64,000 nucleotides of DNA, from assembly GCF_016908975.1 (NCBI RefSeq), contig NZ_JAFBEX010000003.1, forward strand, positions 1-64,000, read 5' to 3'. The DNA is from Neobacillus cucumis. GTDB taxonomy: Bacteria; Bacillota; Bacilli; Bacillales; Cytobacillaceae. Positions within the stretch are counted from its first letter, which is position 1; each line of letters begins with the position of its first letter. A model generated the notes under the pieces. It was given only the letters and a program-made list of their open reading frames with translations. It searched no databases and was not told the DNA's origin. Shown here one piece after another: positions 47,941-58,438 of the stretch. A program made the translations under genes and the position numbers.

Positions 47941-48548
47941 AGAGCTGTTCCTCCCTGTTTATTAAGGTCATCATTTGATGTCTGCCTCAATTTTATATAT
48001 ACGCCTAGCAGAAAGTCTATGACAAAATGCATCATAATCGTTACTGCTAAATTGCCGGTCCAATTGTATATAATCCCTATAAAAAAACTTAATAAAGTAA
48101 TATTTAAAAAGAGGAAGAAATTAAAAAGGTACCGATAATGAATAATGGCAAAGATGATACTTGCCAAAATTAGACCCACCTTTGTTTGGATAATTCCCCG
48201 AAAGAGCAATTCTTCACTGAACGCTACAATGATAGCAATGAAAAAAGTATGAAATACATGTTTATTTTTAAAAATTCTTTCGTTTAATCCCCCGTCATCA
48301 TAATAGGATGCAGGCAGCCATTTCATTAACAAAATATCCACTATTACTATCATCACACCTACAGGAAAACCAATGGATATAATATGGACATCCTTCCAAT
48401 CCATCTTTTTCAAATAGGAAAAGTGATCATATAATACTGCTCCTAGGATAAGCGAAAGAACTAAAAGAATAATTTGTGTTAGATACAGGTGATATAGTAA
48501 CTCTTTATCCGATAATGCTGAAATGATTTGATTATACTTTCTTTTCAT
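47937..48548 (-). CDS. ypbD: CPBP-family intramembrane protease YpbD
   Basis: A 203-residue membrane protein with five or six helices. The CPBP/ABI motifs are present: the EE pair in [12 protein letters not shown] near 122, a histidine in FAIIHYRYL and a histidine in MHFVIDF. The family cleaves proteins within the membrane; the substrate here is unknown. It overlaps recQ by 4 bases. Confidence 0.88.
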   Translation of the reverse strand: MKRKYNQIISALSDKELLYHLYLTQIILLVLSLILGAVLYDHFSYLKKMDWKDVHIISIGFPVGVMIVIVDILLMKWLPASYYDDGGLNERIFKNKHVFHTFFIAIIVAFSEELLFRGIIQTKVGLILASIIFAIIHYRYLFNFFLFLNITLLSFFIGIIYNWTGNLAVTIMMHFVIDFLLGVYIKLRQTSNDDLNKQGGTAL

Positions 48549-50062
48549 TTACTCAACTCACTATTGATTAGAATTTTCGCTAGATAATCCTTCCAATTCT
48601 CTTCTGTTGTCTCTCTTAAAAGAGTATGTGACGTTGCTTGATAAGCACTTAGATTTACCCCACAAATATCACAGCAAGAAGGAATCTTGTTATGGACAAA
48701 TTCTTCCTCGAAATAATCAAAAATAAATTCACGGCGGCACGTATCAGCATGCACAAAACGTCTCATGTGAAAGATGTTACCTATCTTCACTTGTAATCTT
48801 TCTCTCACAAACTCTTGGATTGAAGATTTGATCAACTCAAGATTACTCATTTCGATATCCGGATTATTGATAAATTCCTTTATAATTCTCCATTGGATTT
48901 CAGAAAATCCGCCTTGTTTACTTAACTCTTGATTTAATTCCACCCGACCATCACCTGGGTTACTCTGTTCGGTTAGCTTATTAAATAACCAATCAATTTG
49001 CTGTTGCGATGGTAATTCCGCTTCAGCCAACTGAAGCGGCAGCTGTTCATCACCTGGTGCATATAACAGAATCGCCACACTTGGCAGCCCATCACGGCCT
49101 GCCCTGCCAATCTCTTGAAGGTAAGATTCCACTTGCATAGGGAGATGAAAATGAATAATAAACCGAATATTTTCTTTATTTATTCCCATACCAAAGGCAC
49201 TAGTGGCACAAACAACGTCAAGCTGATTATGAATAAACTGTTGTTGAATCAGCACCCTTGTGGTTGGCTCTAAACTGCCATGATAAGCCATTGCTTTACA
49301 TATACCTTTTTCCATTAATAAGGCTGCCATTTGGTCAGCTGCTTTTTTACTAGAAAAATATATAATCCCTGGTTTTTGTAATGCAGAAACAAGCTCAATG
49401 GTTCGATGTTGTTTTTCGTGATAAGCATTTAATCTTTCAAGATGGAAGGCAATGTTTGGACGATCAATGGTCGATTCTATTTTTGTTATTTCATTAGCAT
49501 CAATCCCTAATGAATGAACTATATCTTCACGCACCTTTTTAGTAGCCGTTGCCGTAAGAGCAAGTGTTAAAGGACTGTTTAACTTTTTTCGTATTTCACC
49601 CAACTTAGAATAGTCCGGACGAAAATCATATCCCCACTGTGAAATACAGTGGGCTTCATCAACCACAAACAAAGAGATGGTCAACTGCTGTAAGACCTTA
49701 ATAATAAAAGGAACCCACAACATCTCAGGTGATATAAAGATGAACTTGTAGTCATTAATATGACGTAGTACGTCGTTTCTTTCTGAAACAGATAGAAATG
49801 AATTTAAAGCAATAACTCTTTTTTCACCTAACCGCTTCATTTGCTCTACCTGATCCTGCATTAAAGAAAGTAAAGGGGAGATAATCAATGTTTGCCCTTG
49901 TAGAAGATAAGTAGGTAACTGGTAGCATAATGATTTTCCCGTTCCTGTTGGGAGCATCGCCAATGTGTGCTGTCCAGCAAGAATTGAAGTGATAACTTCC
50001 TTTTGTCCAGTTTTAAATGAAGGAAAACCAAAGTATTTTTTTAAATGAGTTTCTAGTTCCAT
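48545..50062 (-). CDS. recQ: RecQ-type DNA helicase (RecS-like)
   Basis: A 3'-5' superfamily-2 DNA helicase of 505 residues. Motif I is [15 protein letters not shown], motif [21 protein letters not shown], and motif VI is in [11 protein letters not shown] cysteine cluster (CR...CCDICG) near 450-475 is the RecQ zinc site. There is no HRDC domain, so it matches the short RecS type. It overlaps ypbB by 10 bases. Confidence 0.93.
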   Translation of the reverse strand: MELETHLKKYFGFPSFKTGQKEVITSILAGQHTLAMLPTGTGKSLCYQLPTYLLQGQTLIISPLLSLMQDQVEQMKRLGEKRVIALNSFLSVSERNDVLRHINDYKFIFISPEMLWVPFIIKVLQQLTISLFVVDEAHCISQWGYDFRPDYSKLGEIRKKLNSPLTLALTATATKKVREDIVHSLGIDANEITKIESTIDRPNIAFHLERLNAYHEKQHRTIELVSALQKPGIIYFSSKKAADQMAALLMEKGICKAMAYHGSLEPTTRVLIQQQFIHNQLDVVCATSAFGMGINKENIRFIIHFHLPMQVESYLQEIGRAGRDGLPSVAILLYAPGDEQLPLQLAEAELPSQQQIDWLFNKLTEQSNPGDGRVELNQELSKQGGFSEIQWRIIKEFINNPDIEMSNLELIKSSIQEFVRERLQVKIGNIFHMRRFVHADTCRREFIFDYFEEEFVHNKIPSCCDICGVNLSAYQATSHTLLRETTEENWKDYLAKILINSELSK

Positions 50063-51099
50063 TCTCTATCACCATATTTGGCTAATATTAACCTAATTTG
50101 AAGGTAGGTCGCAGCCTTCACTTGATCTTTTATTCGTTTTAGCTGTCTTGTCCCATTACGGCGTGAAAAATCGATAATCTCTTCTTGCAAATGTTTGTCA
50201 ACGTATGGATCTATTGAGAATTCTTCAAGATGAAGGGCAAATTCTACTAAATGATCTTCAATTGTACTTAATTTTAAATTTCTTAAATCTGCAATTTCTT
50301 TTGCAGAATATCCCTGTTTCAAAAGATTCCAAGTTTTTCTTGAAGAGAGGGTTAATACATTCTCTTTATCCAGGTCATTTATTAAGAAAATTAACATCGA
50401 AAAACGGCTGGAGTTCTTTTGAATCGTCTGAATTAAATAATGAATAATTTGAATGAATTGCAGATGATAATCGTGAATGTCCATCTTTAGCTTCATTGCT
50501 GCTTGGAGTGGCGTTAACCCTATTTGCTGGAATCCGGTTAAGCGAAACACTAAAATGGAAGGATCTAAATTCTTCCCCTGATTAAAACTTTCTGTTAATT
50601 CCGAGAACAAAATCCTACCTAAATCATTTCTAGGCTTATTTATTTTTTTCAACACCGATTTCAGCCAATTTTGTAAATCTATATTTTTTTGAATGGGAAC
50701 ATATTTTGTTTCCTCATATACTAGGTTTGAGATAACCTGAGTCAACAATGACAATCTATCCCAAAATAGCATTGTGTAAGTATGATAATTCCAACCATCT
50801 AAATAATGATCAAACCATTTACTTTCTAAATACTCTAACCCAGCAACTGTTAATTGGTATTGTTGTTCACCACAAATATCAATCAAATTTTTTCTAAACA
50901 AATCCTCAGTGATTTGTTCAAATGCTTCTCTAGTTAGCTCTCCATAAACACCAAAAAATTCCTTCAAGGAAAATAAATGGGCATCTTGTATTGTTTGTGA
51001 TGACTTTTTTCCATTTAAAAGATGATAGATGGAATAAATGGTCCGTTCACCATTTAATTGTTTAAGACAAAATAAAATTACGGTTTCTAAATGCAGCAT
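50053..51099 (-). CDS. ypbB: Helix-turn-helix protein YpbB
   Basis: A protein of about 348 residues conserved upstream of recQ in Bacillus. The C-terminal part has a helix-turn-helix ([20 protein letters not shown]) like the domain that ends some RecQ helicases. It may act with the helicase; this is inferred from context only. The start at 51099 (MLHLETV) has GGTGG upstream; the TTG at 51132 has no ribosome site. Confidence 0.85.
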   Translation of the reverse strand: MLHLETVILFCLKQLNGERTIYSIYHLLNGKKSSQTIQDAHLFSLKEFFGVYGELTREAFEQITEDLFRKNLIDICGEQQYQLTVAGLEYLESKWFDHYLDGWNYHTYTMLFWDRLSLLTQVISNLVYEETKYVPIQKNIDLQNWLKSVLKKINKPRNDLGRILFSELTESFNQGKNLDPSILVFRLTGFQQIGLTPLQAAMKLKMDIHDYHLQFIQIIHYLIQTIQKNSSRFSMLIFLINDLDKENVLTLSSRKTWNLLKQGYSAKEIADLRNLKLSTIEDHLVEFALHLEEFSIDPYVDKHLQEEIIDFSRRNGTRQLKRIKDQVKAATYLQIRLILAKYGDREWN

Positions 51100-51250
51100 T
51101 TGAATCCACCACTTTTTCGAATAAATCGACAAAAATCCACATTTTATCTGATTTTATTTTATCATGAAATTTGATTAACTGGTGGGCTAATATTGAAGAA
51201 GTTTCATCAAAATGATAATATTCAATCCATGCACTAATATCATTTTTCTA

Positions 51251-51279
51251 TTGAAAAGTTGCTCTTACAGCTTTACAAT
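51251..51279 (+). promoter_or_regulatory. SigA-type promoter of fer
   Basis: TTGAAA and TACAAT with a 17-base spacer, about 80 bases upstream of the fer ATG. Confidence 0.65.
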
Positions 51280-51316
51280 AGGAATGAGTATTTCGTTTCC
51301 ATATTTCTCAAATTAG

Positions 51317-51610
<294 letters not shown>

Positions 51611-51629
51611 TTCTTTTTTGTTAAAAATG

Positions 51630-51660
51630 AACCTCGTCTTTTACAGGCGGGGTTTTTATT
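51630..51660 (+). terminator. Terminator of fer
   Basis: AACCTCGTC...GGCGGGGTT hairpin with G-U pairs, followed by TTTATTT. Confidence 0.7.
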
Positions 51661-51695
51661 TCAGAATAAGAAAGTATAAATATTGACTTTGTGAA

Positions 51696-51818
51696 TTGTC
51701 TAGCTCCAGCGCCTAGCCCCTCGAGGTCACAAGCCAATCCGTCCAAAAGGTTAAAGAACAACCTTTCGGCCGGCTTGTCTTGTGCTTGTCGGGGCTGATC
51801 AAGGCGCTTGCGCTTTTC
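51696..51818 (+). repeat. Intergenic repeat family A, copy 3 (short form)
   Basis: A 123-base element starting TTGTCTAGCTCCAGCGCC and ending GGCGCTTGCGCTTTTC. It shares both ends with the 245-base copy at 6826-7070 but lacks the middle part (the GGCTCCTTGGGACTC region). It lies between the fer and ribU terminators. Confidence 0.88.
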
Positions 51819-51830
51819 TAATTCAAAAAT

Positions 51831-51861
51831 AACAAGAGCAACCGTGAAGGCAGCTCTTGTT
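51831..51861 (-). terminator. Terminator of ribU
   Basis: AACAAGAGCTGCC/GGTTGCTCTTGTT stem followed by ATTTTT on the minus strand. Confidence 0.8.
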
Positions 51862-51866
51862 GTTAT

Positions 51867-52436
51867 TTATACACTTTTTAGATTCTTATTCATCCATACT
51901 TGCAGACGCACAAACAGCAACATGAATATGACTGACATCATGATACCCTTTAATATATTAAAAGGAAGGATAGCGGGAACAACCAAATTTCTCATATCGG
52001 GGAAACCCATCAGCAGTGTATATGCAGGTAAGATTGCAATATAATTCAAGGCACTCATTACCACGGCCATAATGATGGTTCCAGCTACTAACGCAATGGT
52101 CATCCCTTTCCTCGTTTTAAGTTTATTATAAACAAAATAAGTTGGAAGGACGAATACAATCCCTGCGATAAAATTGGCAATATGACCAACTGGTATTCCA
52201 GTTTGACTTCCGGTTGCTACATAATTTAAAACATTTTTGATAAACTCTACTAAAATACCAGCAAGCGGCCCAAAAATTAAGGCAGCAAATAATGCTGGAA
52301 GGTCACTGAAGTCAACGAATAGAAAATTAGGGAATAATGGAAGCGGGAAGTTTAATAGCATTAATAGATAGGCTATACTGCTCAGCATTCCAATTGAAAC
52401 ATAAGCTTTAACATTTAATCTCTTTCTTTTAACCAT
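51867..52436 (-). CDS. ribU: Riboflavin ECF transporter substrate-binding subunit RibU
   Basis: The S component that binds riboflavin and works with the shared ECF energising module. About 189 residues with six membrane helices; the motif NFPLPLFPNFLFVDFSDLPA is typical of RibU/YpaA. The ATG at 52436 follows AAGGAGAGAGG. It is controlled by the FMN riboswitch directly upstream. Confidence 0.93.
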   Translation of the reverse strand: MVKRKRLNVKAYVSIGMLSSIAYLLMLLNFPLPLFPNFLFVDFSDLPALFAALIFGPLAGILVEFIKNVLNYVATGSQTGIPVGHIANFIAGIVFVLPTYFVYNKLKTRKGMTIALVAGTIIMAVVMSALNYIAILPAYTLLMGFPDMRNLVVPAILPFNILKGIMMSVIFMLLFVRLQVWMNKNLKSV

Positions 52437-52506
52437 TGTCCTCTCTCCTTTTTGATCCATCATGTTAGGAAGAGAGGTTCAGCCAAACAACGCCCAAGAT
52501 AAACAA

Positions 52507-52540
52507 AAGCTCCCTCAAGATAAATTTCTCGAGGGAGCTA
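52507..52540 (-). terminator. Riboswitch-controlled terminator before ribU
   Basis: AGCTCCCTCGAG...CTTGAGGGAGCT stem followed by TTTGTTT on the minus strand, between the FMN aptamer and ribU. It is the expected expression platform. Confidence 0.82.
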
Positions 52541-52596
52541 ACAAAGGCATGCTTAATAAACATTCAATTTCCATGATTTTTTGAATGTCTGCAGAA

Positions 52597-52727
52597 CCTC
52601 CATCTTCTCCCATCCAGACTATACTGTCGGCTTTGGAATCGCACCAAATCCTGCCTAAAAAGGCTCGCGGGCTTAAGAGTATTACTCTAATACCGCCGAT
52701 CGGGAATTTCACCCTGCCCCGAAGATA
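52597..52727 (-). promoter_or_regulatory. FMN riboswitch (RFN element)
   Basis: All conserved pieces are present on the minus strand: TTCGGGGCAGGGTGAAATTC, CCGATCGGCGGTA, AGCCCGCGAGCC, GCCGACAGT and AGTCTGGATGGGAGAAG. They occur in the order and spacing of the RFN fold. With FMN bound, transcription should stop at the terminator at 52507-52540. Confidence 0.96.
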
Positions 52728-52825
52728 GATCGATATTAAATTATGTGTATATTATACTAAAGAAAAATTAATTTGTTAACCCTTATAATTACGAAATAAT
52801 TTTGTCTATAATTTCTCTATAAAAA

Positions 52826-52851
52826 AATCCGCAGGATCACAACTGCGGATT
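52826..52851 (-). terminator. Terminator of the M23-LysM gene
   Basis: AATCCGCAG/CTGCGGATT hairpin followed by TTTTTAT on the minus strand, 10 bases after the stop codon. Confidence 0.82.
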
Positions 52852-52862
52852 GGTTAATGAAC

Positions 52863-53609
52863 TTATGGGACATATAATATTTGTTTAGGTTTAATAAGAT
52901 CTGTTGTTAAGTGATTAAGATTTTTTACTGCCCTAACAGAAGTCTTCAGTTTTTGAGAAATCGTATATAGGGTGTCCCCTTCTTTCACTACATATTTATT
53001 CAAGGTGGCGGAACTGTCGTGCTGTTGTGAGCGTATCTGTGAACTTGCAGCTAAAACAGAGTCACCTACCTTTGTTATGCCAGCCTGAACAGATTCTCCC
53101 ACATCTGCTTTACCCAATAGCTTTTCAGGATCCAGTGCATATTTTTTATCGTATCTCCATTCGAAATGATGTACTTCGAAATGAAGATGGGTTCCCGTTG
53201 CTTGACCTGTTTGCCCCATTTCTCCGAGCAAATCACCTTGTTTTATCTTTTGTCCTTTAAATACCTGCCTTTTGTTTAAGTGGGCATATACAGTTACAAA
53301 ATCATTCTGATGCTTAATAAAGACCACATTTCCATATGTATTTGAATAATAAGACTTCTCAACTACCCCATCCAGAACGGCAAGTATGGGTGTATTTATT
53401 CTTCCAGCTATATCAATACCTTTATGTCTTCCCTGTCTTGTTCCATATGTATCAGAGATGATGCCATCCGCCGGCCAAATCCAATGGTTCGTTATCACTT
53501 CATTTTTATTAATGCCTGCCGCTTCCGAATGTTTTCCTCCTAGAAATAATAAACTCACACATATTGCCATGATTATGGCAATGATAAATCTCTTTATATA
53601 GTCACGCAT
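52863..53609 (-). CDS. M23 peptidoglycan endopeptidase with C-terminal LysM
   Basis: A secreted or membrane-anchored cell-wall hydrolase of about 248 residues. A signal segment lies at 7-30. The M23 zinc motifs are H62-x3-D66 (RHKGIDIAG) and HLH at 141-143, and a LysM domain covers about 203-247. All catalytic residues look intact. AAGGAGGA lies about 11 bases before the ATG. It sits downstream of sigX, where B. subtilis has rsiX, though a terminator separates them. Confidence 0.87.
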   Translation of the reverse strand: MRDYIKRFIIAIIMAICVSLLFLGGKHSEAAGINKNEVITNHWIWPADGIISDTYGTRQGRHKGIDIAGRINTPILAVLDGVVEKSYYSNTYGNVVFIKHQNDFVTVYAHLNKRQVFKGQKIKQGDLLGEMGQTGQATGTHLHFEVHHFEWRYDKKYALDPEKLLGKADVGESVQAGITKVGDSVLAASSQIRSQQHDSSATLNKYVVKEGDTLYTISQKLKTSVRAVKNLNHLTTDLIKPKQILYVP

Positions 53610-53752
53610 GACCTTTTTGTCCTCCTTATATCTTGTCCCTCCTCCCACCATATGTTCAGTCAATCAAATTTAGAACGACCAAAATATCAAATTCTATGGG
53701 AGTTTGAGCATATTTGTTATAATTTGGAGACTTCTCTTATTTTATGCATAAA

Positions 53753-53777
53753 AAAATCAACCGGTTTGGTTGATTTT
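53753..53777 (-). terminator. Terminator of sigX
   Basis: AAAATCAACC/GGTTGATTTT stem followed by TTTATGC on the minus strand. Confidence 0.8.
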
Positions 53778-53794
53778 GGGTTATTTATGGGATA

Positions 53795-54340
53795 TTACGC
53801 AAGTTCCATAAGTGAGGTATAGGTTGGGGGTCTATTAAACATTTCCATATGCTTTTTTAAGACCTTCAAGGAGCGATGCTGTGTTGTTTTCACTTTACTT
53901 TCTGTCCACCCTAGAACATTAGCTGTTTCAGCAATGGATAAATCCTGTAAAAAGCGAAAGATTATGACAGACCGCTGATCTATCGTGCAAAATTCCAGAC
54001 AATTATATATCCATCTAATTTCTTCTTTTTGGACCATAATTTCTTCGGCAAGCGGATAATCATCTTTAACTTGGTTATTGGACCAATCAAATTTTTCAAG
54101 CAGACGCTCCTTCCACCCCCTTTGTTTTCGAAAGTAATCGATTGCAACATTACGAGCAATCGAGAAAAGCCATGTTTTCTCACTGCTCTTTCCCTCAAAA
54201 CGATTGTAAGACTTGAAAACCCGAATATAAACTTCTTGGACAAGATCCTCGGCTTGCTCCTTATTCCTAACCATATAAAATAGAAATTGAAAAACGTCAT
54301 GATGATATTTTTGATAAAGATCATTGAAAACGGAGTCCAT
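53795..54340 (-). CDS. sigX: ECF sigma factor SigX
   Basis: An extracytoplasmic-function sigma factor of 181 residues. Region 2 is visible in AEDLVQEVYIRVFKSYNRFEGKS and WLFSIARNVAIDYFRKQ; region 4 in QDLSIAETANVLGWTESKVK and TTQHRSLKVLKKHME. In B. subtilis SigX controls envelope-charge and cell-wall genes. Its C-terminus is shorter than in B. subtilis and ends in an unrelated PPTYTSLMELA tail. No rsiX anti-sigma gene follows. Confidence 0.92.
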   Translation of the reverse strand: MDSVFNDLYQKYHHDVFQFLFYMVRNKEQAEDLVQEVYIRVFKSYNRFEGKSSEKTWLFSIARNVAIDYFRKQRGWKERLLEKFDWSNNQVKDDYPLAEEIMVQKEEIRWIYNCLEFCTIDQRSVIIFRFLQDLSIAETANVLGWTESKVKTTQHRSLKVLKKHMEMFNRPPTYTSLMELA

Positions 54341-54387
54341 CAATTCCCCTCCCCGTTCATAAGATTATTCAGTCTCTCTTTATAAAA

Positions 54388-54395
54388 GGTTTCAC
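54388..54395 (-). promoter_or_regulatory. Possible ECF-type -35 element of sigX
   Basis: GTGAAACC on the minus strand, about 50 bases upstream of the sigX ATG, resembles the GAAAC core of ECF promoters. The -10 at the expected distance is poor (CTGA). Confidence 0.3.
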
Positions 54396-54472
54396 TATTT
54401 AAATATAGGCTTTTTTTTTACAAAAAGGAAGATATTGACAGAATATTTTTTCCTAACTAATTCTTATCTATT

Positions 54473-54505
54473 AAAAAGGCTCATCAATCATAGGATGAGC
54501 TTTTT
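54473..54505 (-). terminator. Terminator of the resDE unit
   Basis: AAAAAGCTCATC/GATGAGCCTTTTT stem, T-rich on both sides, after resE and the small ORF. Confidence 0.82.
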
Positions 54506-54521
54506 ACACTTTATTAGAAAC

Positions 54522-54587
54522 TTACTGTCTAGAGACTTCCGCTTTAATTGTTTCTTGTGAATCAAGAACAATCGGCAAATTTTTCAC
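54522..54587 (-). CDS. Possible 21-residue peptide coupled to resE
   Basis: A GTG frame that overlaps the resE stop as TAGTG and has AAGGAGGA 3-4 bases before it. It encodes MKNLPIVLDSQETIKAEVSR plus one residue and stops just before the terminator. The strong ribosome site and position favour translation. The short spacing and tiny size leave open that it is the remnant of a lost gene. No family is recognised. Confidence 0.35.
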   Translation of the reverse strand: MKNLPIVLDSQETIKAEVSRQ

Positions 54588-56371
54588 TAATCCTCCTTTT
54601 TTCGTGGCAGTAAGAAGGAGAATGTTGCGCCAATTCCTGTTTTACTCCGTACAGAAATAGTGCCGCGATGGGCATCAATAATATTTTTGGCTATAGCCAG
54701 TCCTAAGCCAGTACCTGCTCTGCCCCTGGTCCGAGCTTTGTCTGCCTTATAAAACCGTTCAAACACAAATGGCAGATCTTCTTCAGGAATACCCGAACCA
54801 GAATCGGCTACTTCCATTTTAACTCCTCTGGCATCTGACACAACGGTTACCTTTACTTTTCCACCTTTTGGTGTATGTCTAATCGCATTGTCGATTAAAT
54901 TGGTCAGCACTTGTTCAATCCGGTCAGGATCAAAAAGAACTGGCGAGCTATCATTTTCCACTTCTGCATTCAAAAGAATTTCATTATCTTTCGCTAGACC
55001 CTGAAATTTATAAATTATGCGATTAATAAATGCGGAAAGATTAACGTCTTCGACTGATAAATGAAGATGTCCAGCCTCCATACGTGCTAAATCCAACAGT
55101 TCATTGACCAATCGTCCCATACGTAGTGATTCATCATAAATGACTTTTGCCATCTCTTTTTTCTCTTCTTGTGTTTCCGCAATGTCATCCACAATAGCTT
55201 CACTGTATCCTTGTAACATTGAAATGGGTGTTCTTAACTCATGTGAAACATTCGCAATGAAATCTTTTCTCATTTTTTCAAGCTGTCTTTCATGGGTCAT
55301 GTCCCTCAGAACTGCAACTGCCCCTCGAATAAAGCGATTGCTATAAAGAGGGCTGACCAAGATGACCCAATGACGCCCTTGAAGGGATATTTCACCAATT
55401 TGTTCCTTTTCCTTTTCCAATGATTCTTGAAAAAGCTCCATCACTTGTGACGGAATGGCTTCAGCATCGGTGAATCCACCCTTTTCATAATACCAATATT
55501 GCAGAAATCGATCCGCTGGAGGATTGGTAATTAAAATCGTGCCATCACGGTTAAAGGTAATAACCCCATCAGCCATACTGCTTAAGATACTGGCAAGCTG
55601 CTCTTTTTCTTGGCTTAATGCATTCATATTAAATTTTAATTGACGGCCCATTTGATTAAAAGCAGTTGCTAATTCCCCAATTTCATCATGTGTTAAAATA
55701 GGGACTTTTGTATCGAATTTTCCTCTCGCCACCTCAAATGCCGCTTCTCTCATTTTTCTGAGCGGTGCAGTTATTCTAGTTGACAAAAAGAAGGCAAAGA
55801 TGGTGGTTAGAATGATTGCAACCCCAGCCACTAGCAAGATATATTTCGTTGTTTCATTGGATGTTTCCTGCATTACTTCAAGTGATTGATAAATAAAGAC
55901 TGCTCCGTTTTTTTCACCAGGGAGAGTTAATGGTATACCGATGATCGAATAACTTGCAGCCTGATCAATATCTTTGGAAGAAAGAGTAGAAACCTTTTCA
56001 ATCGATTTTTTGTGGTGATACACGGCTAAGAAGTCCGAATCATTTTTGATATCATCCATAGTTAGCTTTTTATCTTTTTCGGTATTTGGCGAATAGTAGA
56101 CTTCATGATCATTTTTTACAATCACTACTTTGGTCACATTATCAATAATCTCCCAAGAAATCTCCAACCCAAGTGGTAACTGATTATTTGGGTGGGCTTC
56201 CAAAACATCGGCAATCTTTTCAGCTGTATTTGTTAAATTAGTCTTTGTTTCAAGGGTGTTATGGTTTTGGAAAAGCTCAAGAAGCATGATTGTTAGGATG
56301 AACAGAACAAATGATACTAATAAAAGTATTGTAAACCAGAGTTTACCAACAACACTTCGTAAAAAGGTCAT
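54587..56371 (-). CDS. resE: Sensor histidine kinase ResE
   Basis: The kinase of the ResDE system for oxygen limitation and respiration, 594 residues. Two membrane helices (about 10-32 and 177-197) flank an extracellular sensor. HAMP (about 198-250), PAS (about 256-350), the phosphorylated H377 in VSHELRTP, and an ATPase domain with DSGSGIPEEDL and GTGLGLAI follow. It overlaps resD by 4 bases. Confidence 0.95.
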   Translation of the reverse strand: MTFLRSVVGKLWFTILLLVSFVLFILTIMLLELFQNHNTLETKTNLTNTAEKIADVLEAHPNNQLPLGLEISWEIIDNVTKVVIVKNDHEVYYSPNTEKDKKLTMDDIKNDSDFLAVYHHKKSIEKVSTLSSKDIDQAASYSIIGIPLTLPGEKNGAVFIYQSLEVMQETSNETTKYILLVAGVAIILTTIFAFFLSTRITAPLRKMREAAFEVARGKFDTKVPILTHDEIGELATAFNQMGRQLKFNMNALSQEKEQLASILSSMADGVITFNRDGTILITNPPADRFLQYWYYEKGGFTDAEAIPSQVMELFQESLEKEKEQIGEISLQGRHWVILVSPLYSNRFIRGAVAVLRDMTHERQLEKMRKDFIANVSHELRTPISMLQGYSEAIVDDIAETQEEKKEMAKVIYDESLRMGRLVNELLDLARMEAGHLHLSVEDVNLSAFINRIIYKFQGLAKDNEILLNAEVENDSSPVLFDPDRIEQVLTNLIDNAIRHTPKGGKVKVTVVSDARGVKMEVADSGSGIPEEDLPFVFERFYKADKARTRGRAGTGLGLAIAKNIIDAHRGTISVRSKTGIGATFSFLLPRKKED

Positions 56372-57084
56372 TCATTAATTACCTCAAATTTGTAGCCCAC
56401 TCCCCAAACGGTCACTATCATTCTTGCAGCCTGCTCTGACACCTTATTAAGCTTTTCACGGAGACGTTTTACATGTGTATCAACTGTACGTAAATCCCCA
56501 AAGAACTCATAATGCCAAACTTCTTTTAATAATTGCTCTCGGTCAAATACTTTATCCGGTGCTTTTGCCAAGAAATACAGCAATTCATATTCTTTAGGTG
56601 TTAAACTTACTTCCTTGCCATCTGCCAGAACCCGGTGGGCATCATTATCAATCGTTAAATGTGCGAAAACAATTACATCTTTTGTCGTTGTTTCTGTTTG
56701 CAAATAACTGGTTTGTGATGAGCGTCTTAAAAGTGCTTTAACGCGTAGAACTACTTCACGTGGGCTGAATGGTTTAACAATGTAATCATCTGTCCCAACT
56801 TCGAAGCCCTGTACACGGTTAATTTCCTCACCCTTAGCAGTCAGCATAATAACGGGAGTTGCCTTTTTTTCTCTAAGCTCACGGCAGACTTCAATTCCGT
56901 CTTTACCAGGCATCATTAAATCAAGTAAAATAACGTCGTAATCATTAGTTAAAGCTTTTGCTAAAGCTTGATTTCCATCTTCTGCTTCGTCAATCATATA
57001 TTCTTCACGCTCTAAATACATTTTTAATAAACGGCGAATTCTTTCCTCATCATCTACTACTAAAATTTTAACGTCTTTATCCAT
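56368..57084 (-). CDS. resD: Response regulator ResD
   Basis: An OmpR-type regulator of 238 residues. The phosphoacceptor is D55 in LLDLMMPGKDG, and the C-terminal winged helix includes LTPKEYELLYFLAKAPDKVF. It activates cytochrome and anaerobic genes in B. subtilis, including resA. The ATG at 57084 follows GGGGGGA at 6 bases; an upstream ATG overlaps that site. Confidence 0.96.
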   Translation of the reverse strand: MDKDVKILVVDDEERIRRLLKMYLEREEYMIDEAEDGNQALAKALTNDYDVILLDLMMPGKDGIEVCRELREKKATPVIMLTAKGEEINRVQGFEVGTDDYIVKPFSPREVVLRVKALLRRSSQTSYLQTETTTKDVIVFAHLTIDNDAHRVLADGKEVSLTPKEYELLYFLAKAPDKVFDREQLLKEVWHYEFFGDLRTVDTHVKRLREKLNKVSEQAARMIVTVWGVGYKFEVINE

Positions 57085-57142
57085 AATTAATCCCCCCATG
57101 GAGTTTATTTTACAAAATGGAACTGCATTTTGCTACATTTTC

Positions 57143-57171
57143 AAGGTAATAACTCATTTAAAGTGTGTCAA
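57143..57171 (-). promoter_or_regulatory. Possible promoter of resDE
   Basis: A perfect TTGACA and a weak TACCTT with a 17-base spacer on the minus strand, about 60 bases upstream of resD. Confidence 0.35.
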
Positions 57172-57217
57172 TAATTTGACAATCTGTTTTTTTAGTAAAA
57201 AAGTATTGATTTTATAA

Positions 57218-57244
57218 AAGCCTTCACTTTTAAAGTGAAGGCTT
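57218..57244 (-). terminator. Terminator after resABC
   Basis: AAGCCTTCACTTT/AAAGTGAAGGCTT perfect stem followed by TTATAAAATC on the minus strand. It lies between resC and resD and may partly separate resABC from resDE. Confidence 0.8.
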
Positions 57245-57250
57245 ATTTCG

Positions 57251-58438
57251 CTATGACCCTGCATAAGAATGAAGACCAGCGATTACTAGATTAACGGCAA
57301 CTAAATTAAACATGATGATAACAAAGCCAATTACAGCAAGCCATGCAGATTTTTCACCATGCCAGCCCTTTGAAAGACGAAGATGTAAAAAAGCTGCGTA
57401 AAAAAGCCAAGTGATTAAGGCCCAAACTTCTTTTGGGTCCCAGCCCCAGAATCTTGACCAGGCCATTTGCGCCCAAATCATTGCAAAGATTAGTGCCCCA
57501 AGTGTAAATACGGGGAAACCGATAAGAACGGAGCGATAACTAATCTCATCAACAAAATCAAGTTTAATATTTTTTACAAGCGGTTTTAGTGCAGCAGCAA
57601 TTCGTTTTCGTAACACGGCGCGAATAATTCCATAAAGTAACAAGCCCCCAAATAAAGACCAGATAACTGTATTCAACTTTTTGGCATTTATGATTGCAGG
57701 CATGTCAACCAATGGTTTAAACCCATCCTTTGTTACTAATTCCCCTTTATGAGGTCCCGTAATGGCGGGCATCTTATACTCCACAGCTACTTGAGTATCA
57801 TGTTTATCTACCCAGTTAAATTTTTCACTGTAGCCTAAAGCTACAAAGACAGTTGAAACAGCTACAAATCCTAGTACTGTTACAAGTGCAAACATCACCA
57901 TTTCAAGCCAAAAGGTTCTTTTGTTTGCCTTTGTTTGATCAATGGCCTTAACGAGATAAATTAATCCCGCAGCAAAGCTTATAGCTAAGATGGCTTCTCC
58001 CATTGCCGCAGTGGTTACATGAATATGAAGCCAATAACTCTGTAAGGCAGGAATTAATGGGGTAATTTCTCTTGGGAACATACTTGCATAAGCAATAACT
58101 AAGATTGCAATAGGCATTGTAAATAAACCAAGTAAAGTTGTTCTATAAATAAAATAAATAACAATAAATGCGCCTACTAGGGCCATTCCAAAAAAGGTGG
58201 TAAACTCAAACATATTACTGACTGGAGCATGCCCAGCCGCAATCCATCTAGTAATAAAATATCCGAGCTGAGAAATAAAACCAACAATTGTTAAAGATAC
58301 TGCAATTTTCCCCCATGAGTTCGTTCCTTCTTTTTCACTCGCTCCATTTTTCAATTTAATTGATCCGCCATAAAATAGTGTAGCAATTAAATAGAGAATA
58401 AACGCAATAAATAATAAATCACTACTTATTGTTGCCAA
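57251..58438 (-). CDS. resC: Cytochrome c biogenesis protein ResC (CcsA-type)
   Basis: The CcsA-type half of the System II heme-delivery and ligation complex, 395 residues with about eight membrane helices. The tryptophan-rich heme motif [16 protein letters not shown] is near 335. It joins heme to CxxCH apocytochromes such as QcrC. It is adjacent to resB with no gap. Confidence 0.95.
   Translation of the reverse strand: MATISSDLLFIAFILYLIATLFYGGSIKLKNGASEKEGTNSWGKIAVSLTIVGFISQLGYFITRWIAAGHAPVSNMFEFTTFFGMALVGAFIVIYFIYRTTLLGLFTMPIAILVIAYASMFPREITPLIPALQSYWLHIHVTTAAMGEAILAISFAAGLIYLVKAIDQTKANKRTFWLEMVMFALVTVLGFVAVSTVFVALGYSEKFNWVDKHDTQVAVEYKMPAITGPHKGELVTKDGFKPLVDMPAIINAKKLNTVIWSLFGGLLLYGIIRAVLRKRIAAALKPLVKNIKLDFVDEISYRSVLIGFPVFTLGALIFAMIWAQMAWSRFWGWDPKEVWALITWLFYAAFLHLRLSKGWHGEKSAWLAVIGFVIIMFNLVAVNLVIAGLHSYAGS

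Noticed and set aside
52597..52727. FMN riboswitch as a new RNA
   Set aside because: It matches the known RFN element throughout and precedes a known target gene, so it is expected.
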